Shown piece after piece: positions 1 to 5,842 of a DNA stretch of 6,512 nucleotides. The translations under genes and the position numbers were made by a program. The notes below the pieces were generated by a model. That model was not told where the DNA came from, made no database searches, and worked only from the letters and a program-made list of their open reading frames with translations. The stretch's first letter is position 1. Every line of letters begins with the position of its first letter. Where the stretch lies: positions 1 through 6,512 of the forward strand of contig CABKMZ010000103.1 in NCBI GenBank assembly GCA_902373545.1, given 5' to 3'. The stretch comes from an uncultured Actinomyces sp. GTDB taxonomy: Bacteria > Actinomycetota > Actinomycetes > Actinomycetales > Actinomycetaceae.

Positions 1-658
1 CACTACGAACCGTCGGAACAAGACCACGACTCCCACCAGAAGACGCCGGACTCGGAGCCGGGGGCGTAGGGCCGGGATCGGGTTGAGGTTGCCACGGCCC
101 TGGGACGTAATCCTCCTTCGGAACGAAGATACTACCCTCCTCCGCGTATGCTTCTTTGTCGATCTGAGCCAGGATTTCTTTGGCCGCCGCCTCTCGTTTC
201 GCGTTCTTCTGCTCTTCCAAGGCGGTGAGGTACGCCTCGGGAGTCACGTACTCAACGACCTTTCCATCATCGGAAGTGAGAGTCAGCGGAGGCGTCCTCT
301 TACTCTCCGCAATGTCCGACTCGCTCAGCAGAACGGGACTCAGCTCCCTGCCCTTCTCAGCCTGAGTGTGCATGCTTTCGCGCACCGTCAGATTGTGCAC
401 CTTGGTCGACTTGATTTTACCCAGGTGTTTATTGACGTCTCCAATATAGGAAGACATCCATGAGTTCGCACCCGCACGAGTCTGCGATGTTCCCACAGTC
501 TCATCGGAGATGAACGCTTGCGCGTTGCTATGGGCCGAATCAACCTTGCCGTGGGCTTCCCCGACCTGCGTATTCTCGGTCATGTCTTCGGCCCCCAAGG
601 GCTGACGCGGCATATCAATCAGATTCTTGAGCTTGTCATAATTCGTTGTATCGACCAC
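1..658 (-). CDS. Hypothetical protein, partial (C-terminus beyond left edge), atypically low GC
   Basis: I do not recognise this protein. The frame stays open for 219 codons from a GTG start at 658 to the left edge. A TGA lies four codons upstream of the GTG, so few other starts are possible; a GAGG ribosome site sits 7 nt before it. Met16 and Met26 are weaker alternatives. The protein starts without a signal peptide or membrane helix. Residues about 35-105 look helical and polar (one Trp at 67). Residues about 140-174 are Glu/Lys/Ala-rich and could form a coiled coil. Residues 186-204 are a Pro-rich linker, then Ser/Gly-rich sequence runs off the edge. The layout (helical N-part, Pro linker, unseen C-part) resembles exported multidomain substrates such as WXG100/LXG-like proteins, but no WXG motif is visible, so this is speculation. 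A hand-counted line inside the gene is 50% GC against 78% for one in radA, which suggests horizontal origin. High confidence it is coding, low on function. Confidence 0.72.
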   Translation of the reverse strand, partial: MVDTTNYDKLKNLIDMPRQPLGAEDMTENTQVGEAHGKVDSAHSNAQAFISDETVGTSQTRAGANSWMSSYIGDVNKHLGKIKSTKVHNLTVRESMHTQAEKGRELSPVLLSESDIAESKRTPPLTLTSDDGKVVEYVTPEAYLTALEEQKNAKREAAAKEILAQIDKEAYAEEGSIFVPKEDYVPGPWQPQPDPGPTPPAPSPASSGGSRGLVPTVRS

Positions 659-731
659 TGCGCGACCTCACTTCTGTCAACCGGCACTGACATAGGACGA
701 AAGGGGAACTCCCTGAGGAGCACCTCTCGGT

Positions 732-741
732 TTAACGTTAA
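732..741. promoter_or_regulatory. Perfect 10-bp palindrome TTAACGTTAA, possible operator
   Basis: TTAACGTTAA is a perfect palindrome in the divergent intergenic region. Such AT-rich palindromes are scarce in DNA this GC-rich. It lies about 75 bp upstream of the leftward gene, just downstream of and touching a candidate -10 box, which is a typical place for a repressor site. No regulator gene is visible nearby, so the role is inferred only from symmetry and position. Confidence 0.3.
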
Positions 742-770
742 GTTTATCCTCTCCAGCACACGAAGGTCTA
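741..770 (-). promoter_or_regulatory. Weak candidate sigma-70-type promoter for the leftward hypothetical gene
   Basis: Read on the minus strand, TAGACC (765-770) is followed after 18 bp by TAAACT (741-746). These match TTGACA and TATAAT at four of six positions each. Transcription would start near 734, inside the palindrome, leaving about 75 nt of leader before the GTG. This is a by-eye match and could be chance. Confidence 0.22.
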
Positions 771-949
771 CCACCTTGAAAACTTCTTATCGCCGCTCAG
801 CAAGCATGCCGTCACTAACGCCGGTCGACACGAAGACACGCACGACTGTTCACGCGTTCGCTGCCGTCTCCTGACTCCTCGCGCGGCGGAATAGGCGACG
901 AGGCGCCGCACCGTTCGCGCTCGGGGGACGGGAGGGGAAGAATGGAGGC

Positions 950-1627
950 ATGGCAGAAGAACGTGACTCCAAGGAACTCCAGTCAGGCACACTGGTCATT
1001 GGTCTGGGCCGTTTCGGGTCCGCCGTTGCGGTGACGCAAGACCAGCTGGGCTACGAGATCCTGGCCGTCGAAAAGAACCCCGCACGCGTGCAAGCCTTCG
1101 CGGGCCGCTTCCCCCTGGTCGAGGCCGACGCCACGTCCAAGGATGCGCTGGAGCAACTGGGGGCGCGCGAGTTCCGTAGCGCCGTCGTCGGCGTGGGCTC
1201 TTCCCTGGAGGCCGCCGTGTTGATCACCGCGAACCTGGTGGATATGGGCATTTCCTCCATTTGGGTCAAGGCGACGTCCTCCCAGCACGGGCGCATCCTG
1301 CGACGCGTGGGTGCCCATCACGTGGTCTACCCTGACCTGGATGCGGGCAAGCGCACCGCGCACCTGGTAGGCGGACGCATGGTCGACTACATCGAAATGG
1401 AAAAGGACGGCTTTTCCATCATGAAGCTGCGTCCCCCCAAGGAAGTGCACGGTTTCTCCCTCGAAGAGCTGGACCTGCGCGGACGCTACGGTGTCAACGT
1501 CGTGGCAGTTCGACGCCCCAAGCAGCGCTTCGAGTACGCAAACTCTACGACGCGCATCAACTCTGACGACGAGATCATCGTGTCGGGTGACTCCCACCTG
1601 CTCGAGTATTTCGCGAACCGCCCGTAG
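950..1627 (+). CDS. ktrA: KtrA/TrkA-family potassium uptake regulatory protein (RCK domains)
   Basis: Cytoplasmic gating subunit that binds nucleotide and controls a Ktr/Trk-type K+ channel in the membrane. At 225 aa it has the single-RCK size of KtrA rather than the tandem form of E. coli TrkA. The RCK_N Rossmann fold is clear: strand plus G18-x-G20-x-x-G23, acidic E41 after the second strand, and D60-A-T. Residues 121-140 carry the usual GAxxVVYP stretch before the regulatory half. RCK_C covers about 140-225 and includes LDLRGRYGVNVVAVRR (174-189), close to known KtrA proteins. Arg177 and Asn183 have the six-residue spacing I recall for c-di-AMP contacts in Staphylococcus aureus KtrA. The ATG at 950 is the only good in-frame start, as upstream codons hold none. 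GGAGG at 944-948 is very close to it, and the purine-rich GGAGGGG at 931-937 is 12 nt away. The channel gene (ktrB/trkH), often adjacent, is not next to it. radA follows after 109 bp. Confidence 0.9.
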   Translation: MAEERDSKELQSGTLVIGLGRFGSAVAVTQDQLGYEILAVEKNPARVQAFAGRFPLVEADATSKDALEQLGAREFRSAVVGVGSSLEAAVLITANLVDMGISSIWVKATSSQHGRILRRVGAHHVVYPDLDAGKRTAHLVGGRMVDYIEMEKDGFSIMKLRPPKEVHGFSLEELDLRGRYGVNVVAVRRPKQRFEYANSTTRINSDDEIIVSGDSHLLEYFANRP

Positions 1628-1661
1628 GCTCTCAACCCAGCGCGCGCATACGACGGCCCAT

Positions 1662-1697
1662 CCCGCGCGTCCGTGCCCCGGCCTCGTCCCGCGCGGG
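1662..1697 (+). repeat. 8-bp inverted repeat between ktrA and radA
   Basis: CCCGCGCG (1662-1669) is complementary to CGCGCGGG (1690-1697), with 20 nt between. It could form a hairpin after ktrA, but no T-run follows, so it is at best a weak terminator. In sequence this rich in CG steps such repeats also arise by chance. Confidence 0.25.
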
Positions 1698-1724
1698 CGA
1701 ACCGCAGATGAGGGCGGGCCGGGT

Positions 1725-1736
1725 TACCGTGGGGTC
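1725..1736 (+). promoter_or_regulatory. Candidate -10 box of a leaderless radA promoter
   Basis: TACCGT (1725-1730) fits the actinobacterial -10 pattern TANNNT. It ends 6 nt before the radA ATG, so transcription would begin at or within a base of the start codon. No Shine-Dalgarno is properly spaced (GGGG lies only 2 nt away). No -35 match was seen, which is common for actinobacterial leaderless promoters. Confidence 0.5.
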
Positions 1737-3122
1737 ATGGCGAAAGAGAAGATCACCTACCGTTGCTCCGAGTGCGGGTGGACCTCCCCGAAGTGGGTGG
1801 GCCAGTGCCGCGAGTGCGGGGCGTGGGGCACGGTCGACCAGGCGGGTCAGGCCTCGGGCGGCCCGCGCGCGGCCGCAACCACCCCGCGTCGGCCTGCGCT
1901 GCCCATCGGTGACGTGGACGGGGAGCGCGCTTCGTCGCGGTCGACGGGAGTGGGCGAGCTGGACCGCGTGCTCGGCGGCGGCATCGTGCCCGGCGCGGTG
2001 ATCCTCCTGGCTGGCGAACCCGGCGTCGGCAAATCGACGCTGCTCCTGGATGTGGCCGCGAAGGCCGCGCGCACGGCGGCCGAGGGCGGGCGCGGTCCCG
2101 TCCTGTACGTGACGGGCGAGGAGTCGGCGGCGCAGGTGCGCGGGCGGGCCGAACGCATCGGGGCCCTTGAACCCAACCTGCTCATCGCGGATGAAACGGA
2201 GCTGGGTGTTGTCCTTGGTCACGTCGAGGCCTCGGCTCCGTCCCTGCTCATCGTCGACTCTGTGCAGACGATCTCCTCCGCCCAGGTCGAGGGCGGGGCG
2301 GGCGGCGTCGCCCAGGTGCGGGCGGTCGCTGCCTCGCTCATCCGTGTCGCCAAGGAATCCGACCTGCCAACCCTCCTGGTCGGGCATGTGACGAAGGACG
2401 GCGGTATCGCGGGCCCGCGCGTCCTCGAACACCTCGTGGACGTCGTCTGCCAGTTCGAGGGCGACCGTCACTCGCGCCTGCGCCTGCTGCGCGCCGTGAA
2501 GAACCGCTACGGACCCACCGACGAGGTTGGGTGCTTCGAGCTCACCGACTCGGGGATCTACGGGCTGGCCGACCCCTCCGGGCTCTTCCTGTCGCGCACG
2601 ACGCGCGGCGTGCCCGGCACGTGCGCCACGGTGTCACTGGAAGGACGCCGCCCGCTGCCCACCGAGATTCAGTCGCTGGTCGCCCCCTCCTCCGGGGGAT
2701 CGCCCCGGCGCACCACCTCGGGCGTGGACCACGCGCGCGTCGCCATGATCCTGGCGGTCCTCCAGGCGCGCATCGGCGCCGACACTTCGGGGGCCGACGT
2801 GTACGTGTCGACCGTGGGCGGAGCGCGCACCGTCGAGCCCGCCATCGACCTGGCGATGGCCATCTCCATCGTGTCCTCACTCAAAGGCACTCCCCCGCGC
2901 CCCAACCTCGTCGCGGTCGGGGAAATCTCCCTCACCGGAGAGGTGCGCGCCTGCACGGGCACACAGCGCCGACTGGCCGAAGCCGCCCGCCTGGGCTTCT
3001 CAGCGGCCATCGTCCCCGCTCAAGGCAGCGAGGACCTCGCCCGCGTCGAGGGCATCACCGTGTTCACTGTCTCTGATTTAGCGACGGCGATTCGCGTCGC
3101 TTTTCCCACAGACTCGCAATAA
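1737..3122 (+). CDS. radA: DNA repair protein RadA (Sms), RecA-like ATPase
   Basis: RadA is a DNA-dependent ATPase that promotes branch migration of recombination intermediates and helps resolve repair structures. The 461 aa match the usual length. The N-terminal zinc finger has four cysteines (C10, C13, C24, C27). The RecA-type ATPase core has Walker A GEPGVGKST (93-101) and a Walker B strand LLIVD (170-174). The RadA-specific signature at 255-259 reads KNRYG; the textbook form is KNRFG, so Phe is replaced by Tyr. The last ~150 residues are the Lon-protease-like domain (VSTVGGARTVEPAIDLAMA and GEISLTGEVR stretches), structural in RadA rather than proteolytic. The frame is open further upstream, but the ATG at 1737 gives the family's standard N-terminus just before the zinc finger and follows a candidate leaderless promoter. 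disA begins 36 bp downstream; RadA and DisA are known to interact in Bacillus and mycobacteria, where RadA lowers DisA activity. Confidence 0.97.
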   Translation: MAKEKITYRCSECGWTSPKWVGQCRECGAWGTVDQAGQASGGPRAAATTPRRPALPIGDVDGERASSRSTGVGELDRVLGGGIVPGAVILLAGEPGVGKSTLLLDVAAKAARTAAEGGRGPVLYVTGEESAAQVRGRAERIGALEPNLLIADETELGVVLGHVEASAPSLLIVDSVQTISSAQVEGGAGGVAQVRAVAASLIRVAKESDLPTLLVGHVTKDGGIAGPRVLEHLVDVVCQFEGDRHSRLRLLRAVKNRYGPTDEVGCFELTDSGIYGLADPSGLFLSRTTRGVPGTCATVSLEGRRPLPTEIQSLVAPSSGGSPRRTTSGVDHARVAMILAVLQARIGADTSGADVYVSTVGGARTVEPAIDLAMAISIVSSLKGTPPRPNLVAVGEISLTGEVRACTGTQRRLAEAARLGFSAAIVPAQGSEDLARVEGITVFTVSDLATAIRVAFPTDSQ

Positions 3123-3144
3123 TAGAGGGCGAACCTACTCATTC

Positions 3145-3161
3145 GGGAGGGAAGCACTTTG
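3145..3161 (+). promoter_or_regulatory. Ribosome binding site that sets the TTG start of disA
   Basis: GGGAGG at 3145-3150 is a near-perfect Shine-Dalgarno, 8 nt before TTG at 3159. No ATG or GTG in the right frame sits at proper spacing, so the ribosome site decides the rare TTG start. The strong site with a weak start codon may set a modest level of cyclase relative to RadA. Confidence 0.8.
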
Positions 3162-4229
3162 ACGTCCGACGCAGCGATCCTTCGAGAAGCACTGCGCGCA
3201 GTCGCGCCTGGCACCCCTTTACGCGAGGGACTGGAACGAATCCAGCGCTCCCACACGGGCGCTCTCATCGTTCTGGGTTACACCCCCGAGGTTCAGGCCA
3301 TGTGCTCGGGCGGCTTCGACCTCGACGTTGCTTTCACGGCCGCTCGCCTACGCGAGCTGTGCAAGATGGACGGCGCCGTCATCATCGACCCCGACCTGTG
3401 GCGCATCCGTAAGGCCAACGTCCAGCTCTTTCCCGACCCCATGATCCCCACCGACGAGTCCGGCATGCGCCACCGCACCGCTCAGCGCACCGCCCGCCAG
3501 ACTCACCTGCCTGTCCTGTCCCTGTCGGCATCGATGCGCATGATCTCCATCTACGTGGGAACCGAACACCGCCTCGTTGAAGAACCTGAGGCTCTCCTGT
3601 CGCGCGCCAACCTGGCCGTGGACACCCTCGATCGATACAGCCAGCGCCTGGACGAAGTCCTCCAGACCCTGACGATCCTCGAGATGCGCGACAGCGCGAC
3701 CGTGCGCGACGTCGCGACCGTCATGCAGCGCATGGAAATGATCCGCCGCATCACCTCCGAAATCACCGAATACCTCGAGGAACTGGGTTCCGAGGGCCGA
3801 CTCCTCGCGCTACAGGTTGAGGACCTGGTGCGCGGCTCTGCCTCCGAGCGCGCCCTCGTCATGCGCGACTACATCGCTGACCCCGCGGACGTCGCCCGCG
3901 TCGAGGCCGAACTGTCCTCCCTGGGCTCGGAGCGCATCGTCGACCTGACCGCCATCGCGAACATCCTGGGCCTGGACGTGTACGAGGTCGCCGACCTCGA
4001 CCGCGAAATCATGCCGCGAGGCGTGCGCGCCCTGTCCCTGGTCCCCCACCTGTCGTGGAACGCCATCAAGGCCGTCTCCGAGCACTTCACGACCCTGCCC
4101 CAGCTGCGTGCCGCATCCGTCGCCGACATCGAAGTCATCGACGGCGTCGGACACTACCGCGCCCAGCTCATCGCCGAAAACCTGGCCCACCAGGCCCAGG
4201 CCGTCGGCGCGGGCGTCGTCGGCTGGTAA
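3159..4229 (+). CDS. disA: DNA integrity scanning diadenylate cyclase DisA
   Basis: DisA condenses two ATP into c-di-AMP as an octamer that scans DNA; branched or damaged DNA slows the enzyme. At 356 aa it is full length. The N-terminal DAC domain (about 8-146) has both catalytic motifs, DGA at 71-73 and RHRTA at 104-108, plus the family stretch LSASMRMISIYVG. A helical spine covers about 150-290 (QRMEMIRRITSEI, EELGSEGRLLALQVEDLV). The C-terminal helix-hairpin-helix DNA-binding part includes D328-GVGHYRA, the hairpin that contacts DNA phosphates. All catalytic residues I can check are intact, so the enzyme should be active. It starts with TTG behind a strong ribosome site and lies 36 bp after radA on the same strand, so co-transcription is likely. 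The next gene is convergent, and mutY, a frequent disA neighbour in actinobacteria, is not there. No phosphodiesterase gene for c-di-AMP is in the window. Confidence 0.97.
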   Translation: MTSDAAILREALRAVAPGTPLREGLERIQRSHTGALIVLGYTPEVQAMCSGGFDLDVAFTAARLRELCKMDGAVIIDPDLWRIRKANVQLFPDPMIPTDESGMRHRTAQRTARQTHLPVLSLSASMRMISIYVGTEHRLVEEPEALLSRANLAVDTLDRYSQRLDEVLQTLTILEMRDSATVRDVATVMQRMEMIRRITSEITEYLEELGSEGRLLALQVEDLVRGSASERALVMRDYIADPADVARVEAELSSLGSERIVDLTAIANILGLDVYEVADLDREIMPRGVRALSLVPHLSWNAIKAVSEHFTTLPQLRAASVADIEVIDGVGHYRAQLIAENLAHQAQAVGAGVVGW

Positions 4230-4319
4230 AGCAGCCAGCAACCAGCAGGACCCGCGCGGCCACCGACGGCCCCGACAAACCGGCACAGGACAGGTGCATC
4301 GCACGCTGCCCCGGCCTCG

Positions 4320-5273
4320 TCAACGAGTCCGCGAAGCCCCCGACTGGGCGCCGGACTGTGCCCCGGACTGCGCGCCCGACTGGGCACCCGACTGCGGGAC
4401 GGGAGCGGGCGTCACGTCTGCGACGGCCGACCCCACTTCACGAGTGCCGTGCTGGACAGCGATCTTGTAGGTGCCGACCGCTGCCACGCTGGCACCACCC
4501 GCAGGCGTCGTGCAACCATCCGCGTACACGTGACCGTCCCAGCTGAGCCACCCGGACCACGTGGAGCTCGGACGCAGCAGCAGCGTCTTGGAATCCTCCT
4601 CATCGACCTCGCAGCGCGCCGAATCGTAGACCTGTTGGCCGCCCGTAGAGACCTGCAAGGTGTAATCCGACAGCGACGTCGCGCACGCGACCGCGCCGCG
4701 GTTTTCGAGCGTCACCTGCACGTACATGGTCGACCCTGCGCTCGCCTCGGAGGCCTGTGAGGTCACAGCGATGTCCTTTTCGAGGCAGGCGGGAATCTCG
4801 ATCGACGTGCCGTTCGTGAGTAGGCCGTCGGCGGTGACTTCCTGGCCGCCCTTAAGCGTGTAGCCCGAGGCGTCGACCGTCCCCGACTGCACCGACTGCG
4901 GGGCCGACTGCGGAACCGGGTCGGGGGTGAGCGCACCGGCGATCGCGCGCACCAGGGCGACGACGCCCCAGACGATCAGCGCGAGAACCAGAATGAGGCC
5001 CAGGCCCGTGATGATGCGGCGAGGCCACAGGTTCACGGGCGGGCGCTTGCCCCCGCCCGACGAGCGAGGCCTGGGCCGGGATGCGCCGCGTGCGGAGCGA
5101 GCCTGTGCGGCACCTGAGGCCGCTGTGCGGCCCTGCGCCGTCTTGCCGCTCGCCGTCGTTCGTGCACCCGATGCTGCGCGCGACGTGCGGTCTGGCGCGC
5201 GCCCGGAGGTGCCTCCCGACGCGCTGCGGCGGGAGGAGGATCGCCTGGGGGAATTCTTACGCTGGTCGGCCAC
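4320..5273 (-). CDS. Single-pass membrane protein with basic cytoplasmic tail and SGAQ repeats, function unknown
   Basis: I do not recognise a named family. The 317-aa product has three parts. Residues 1-85 are a very basic Arg/Ser/Ala/Gly-rich, probably disordered tail. One membrane helix lies at about 87-108 (IITGLGLILVLALIVWGVVALV), flanked by RR on the inside, which predicts N-in, C-out. The outer part (about 116-317) holds a beta-rich domain of about 160 residues with four cysteines (163, 197, 221, 254), enough for two disulfides. A Trp-rich patch (W239, W242, W245) lies in that domain. The domain is bordered on both sides by similar low-complexity sequence, PVPQSAPQS (119-127) and PVPQSGAQS (291-299), and ends in a run of SGAQ units. 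The GTG at 5273 is the only start that keeps the tail; it lacks a good Shine-Dalgarno but has a -10-like box 6 nt away. It is convergent with disA. An envelope or cell-wall role is inferred from topology only. Confidence 0.85.
   Translation of the reverse strand: MADQRKNSPRRSSSRRSASGGTSGRAPDRTSRAASGARTTASGKTAQGRTAASGAAQARSARGASRPRPRSSGGGKRPPVNLWPRRIITGLGLILVLALIVWGVVALVRAIAGALTPDPVPQSAPQSVQSGTVDASGYTLKGGQEVTADGLLTNGTSIEIPACLEKDIAVTSQASEASAGSTMYVQVTLENRGAVACATSLSDYTLQVSTGGQQVYDSARCEVDEEDSKTLLLRPSSTWSGWLSWDGHVYADGCTTPAGGASVAAVGTYKIAVQHGTREVGSAVADVTPAPVPQSGAQSGAQSGAQSGAQSGASRTR
4341..4400. repeat. 12-bp tandem repeat encoding SGAQ
   Basis: GACTG recurs at 4342, 4354, 4366, 4378 and 4390, an exact 12-bp period over five units with small third-position differences. 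On the minus strand it codes for the SGAQ repeats at the C-terminus of the membrane protein. Related but irregular copies (GACTG at 4885, 4894 and 4906) encode the QSAPQSVQS stretch just outside the membrane. Copy number could vary by slippage without breaking the frame. Confidence 0.85.
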
Positions 5274-5285
5274 GTCTCAACGATA
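5274..5285 (-). promoter_or_regulatory. Candidate -10 box of a leaderless promoter for the SGAQ membrane protein
   Basis: On the minus strand TATCGT (5280-5285) fits TANNNT and ends 6 nt before the GTG start at 5273. This is the same spacing as at radA on the other strand. Transcription would start at or next to the GTG. No -35 box was seen, and the only purine stretch (TGAGAC) is too close for a normal ribosome site. Confidence 0.4.
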
Positions 5286-5329
5286 CCGGGCCGGGGCGCG
5301 AGCGCGCTGCTAACTCTCGGAAGGCCCGG
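5286..5329. repeat. 7-bp inverted repeat with inner GC hairpin upstream of the SGAQ membrane gene
   Basis: CCGGGCC (5286-5292) is complementary to GGCCCGG (5323-5329). A smaller GCGC/GCGC pair (5296-5299 with 5304-5307) lies within. It lies between the DUF3180 stop and the downstream gene. It could end transcription from the DUF3180 operon, though only a short TATCGTT follows on the minus strand, or act as a site near the promoter. Neither role is proven. Confidence 0.3.
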
Positions 5330-5365
5330 CACATTCGGAGCTACAAGCCGCCCCGCGCGTGAAGG

Positions 5366-5842
5366 TCAGGCGGCGGCGTTGCGCTTATTGGAGCCGGATG
5401 TGTCGTCGTCGGGATTGATGATGCACCAGCGTTCGACGACGAGTGCCACGATGACCCAGACGACGCCAATGACCGAGCTGACACCCGAGGCAATCGCATT
5501 CGACACCATAGGGGCGGCCTCAAGCTGCGTCAGGGACACGCCCATGACGCCGATGAGCACGCCGACCAGACCCGCGCCCACCAGCGCGGACGTGCGCGCG
5601 AACACGGCGACGCGCATCGCGCCGATCGCGTCGATCCACGTGTCTTTACCGGCGCGCAGGCGCCGCACGGCCATGCCGGACCAGATCAGGATGGCAGTGG
5701 CCACGGCGAACACCACTCCGGGGCCGGGCGTGACGATCATGGGTGTGCCGCCGGTGCGCATGTGCGCGAAAAAGCCCAGAAAGCTCAGTGCAGCGCTCAC
5801 GACGCCGACCAGCAGCACCCAAGTGATCGCCAGCGGTTTCAT
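5366..5842 (-). CDS. DUF3180 family four-helix membrane protein
   Basis: Small integral membrane protein of 158 aa. Four hydrophobic helices lie at about 5-26, 36-58, 84-105 and 116-136. Between helices two and three is the polar loop RRLRAGKDTWIDAIGAMRVA leading into ARTSALVGA. After the last helix comes V-E-R-W-C and an acidic PDDD (144-147). This pattern (DxxxAxRxAxxAxxSALVGA and E-x-x-C-x-x-x-PDDD) is what I know from actinobacterial DUF3180 proteins, encoded at the end of the folate operon next to folK in Mycobacterium and relatives. The biochemical role is unknown. The ATG at 5840-5842 directly follows the TAA of the upstream gene with no spacer, and AGAGG lies 6 nt before it inside that gene, so translation is probably coupled. 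Family assignment is from memory of conserved residues. Confidence 0.72.
   Translation of the reverse strand: MKPLAITWVLLVGVVSAALSFLGFFAHMRTGGTPMIVTPGPGVVFAVATAILIWSGMAVRRLRAGKDTWIDAIGAMRVAVFARTSALVGAGLVGVLIGVMGVSLTQLEAAPMVSNAIASGVSSVIGVVWVIVALVVERWCIINPDDDTSGSNKRNAAA

Larger units (their letters stand above)
659..949. other. Divergent intergenic region between the low-GC gene and ktrA
   Basis: About 290 bp with no convincing gene. The left half is AT-richer and carries a palindrome and a possible leftward promoter. The right half is GC-rich and leads into ktrA. I see no convincing rightward -35/-10 pair, no tRNA, and no obvious riboswitch fold by eye. Short frames across it on both strands overlap real genes and lack good ribosome sites. 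Confidence 0.6.

Noticed and set aside
83..463. Plus-strand open frame of 126 codons
   Set aside because: It lies antisense to the minus-strand gene that runs to the left edge, which has a GTG start with a ribosome site and a plausible protein. The plus-strand product looks like out-of-frame translation.
518..874. Plus-strand open frame of 118 codons
   Set aside because: Its first part is antisense to the low-GC gene and the rest covers the divergent intergenic region. The product shows no TrkH/KtrB features and no ribosome site.
659..949. Possible ydaO-type c-di-AMP riboswitch upstream of ktrA
   Set aside because: Considered because such riboswitches control K+ uptake genes in some actinobacteria. 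I could not find the conserved ydaO core by eye. A covariance-model search for ydaO-yuaA would settle it.
768..992. Minus-strand open frame of 74 codons
   Set aside because: It overlaps the ktrA start antisense, is Arg/Cys-rich as expected for shadow frames, and has no recognisable features.
983..1597. Long minus-strand frame of 204 codons opposite ktrA
   Set aside because: A mirror frame of a GC-rich gene. ktrA has clear RCK motifs, while the antisense product is rich in His/Asp/Arg without any motif.
1491..1736. Longer radA frame reaching back into ktrA
   Set aside because: These 82 extra codons overlap the ktrA 3' end and precede the standard RadA N-terminus; the start at 1737 fits the family and the candidate promoter.
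1632..2471. Long minus-strand frame of 279 codons opposite radA
   Set aside because: Antisense shadow of radA, produced by GC-biased third positions.
3810..4304. Minus-strand frame of 164 codons opposite the end of disA
   Set aside because: Its sequence is the antisense reading of the DisA spine and HhH part; no independent start signal.
4230..4319. Bidirectional terminator between disA and the convergent membrane gene
   Set aside because: Expected at this convergent junction, but only a 4-bp GGCC/GGCC stem and no T-run is visible, so no terminator is called.
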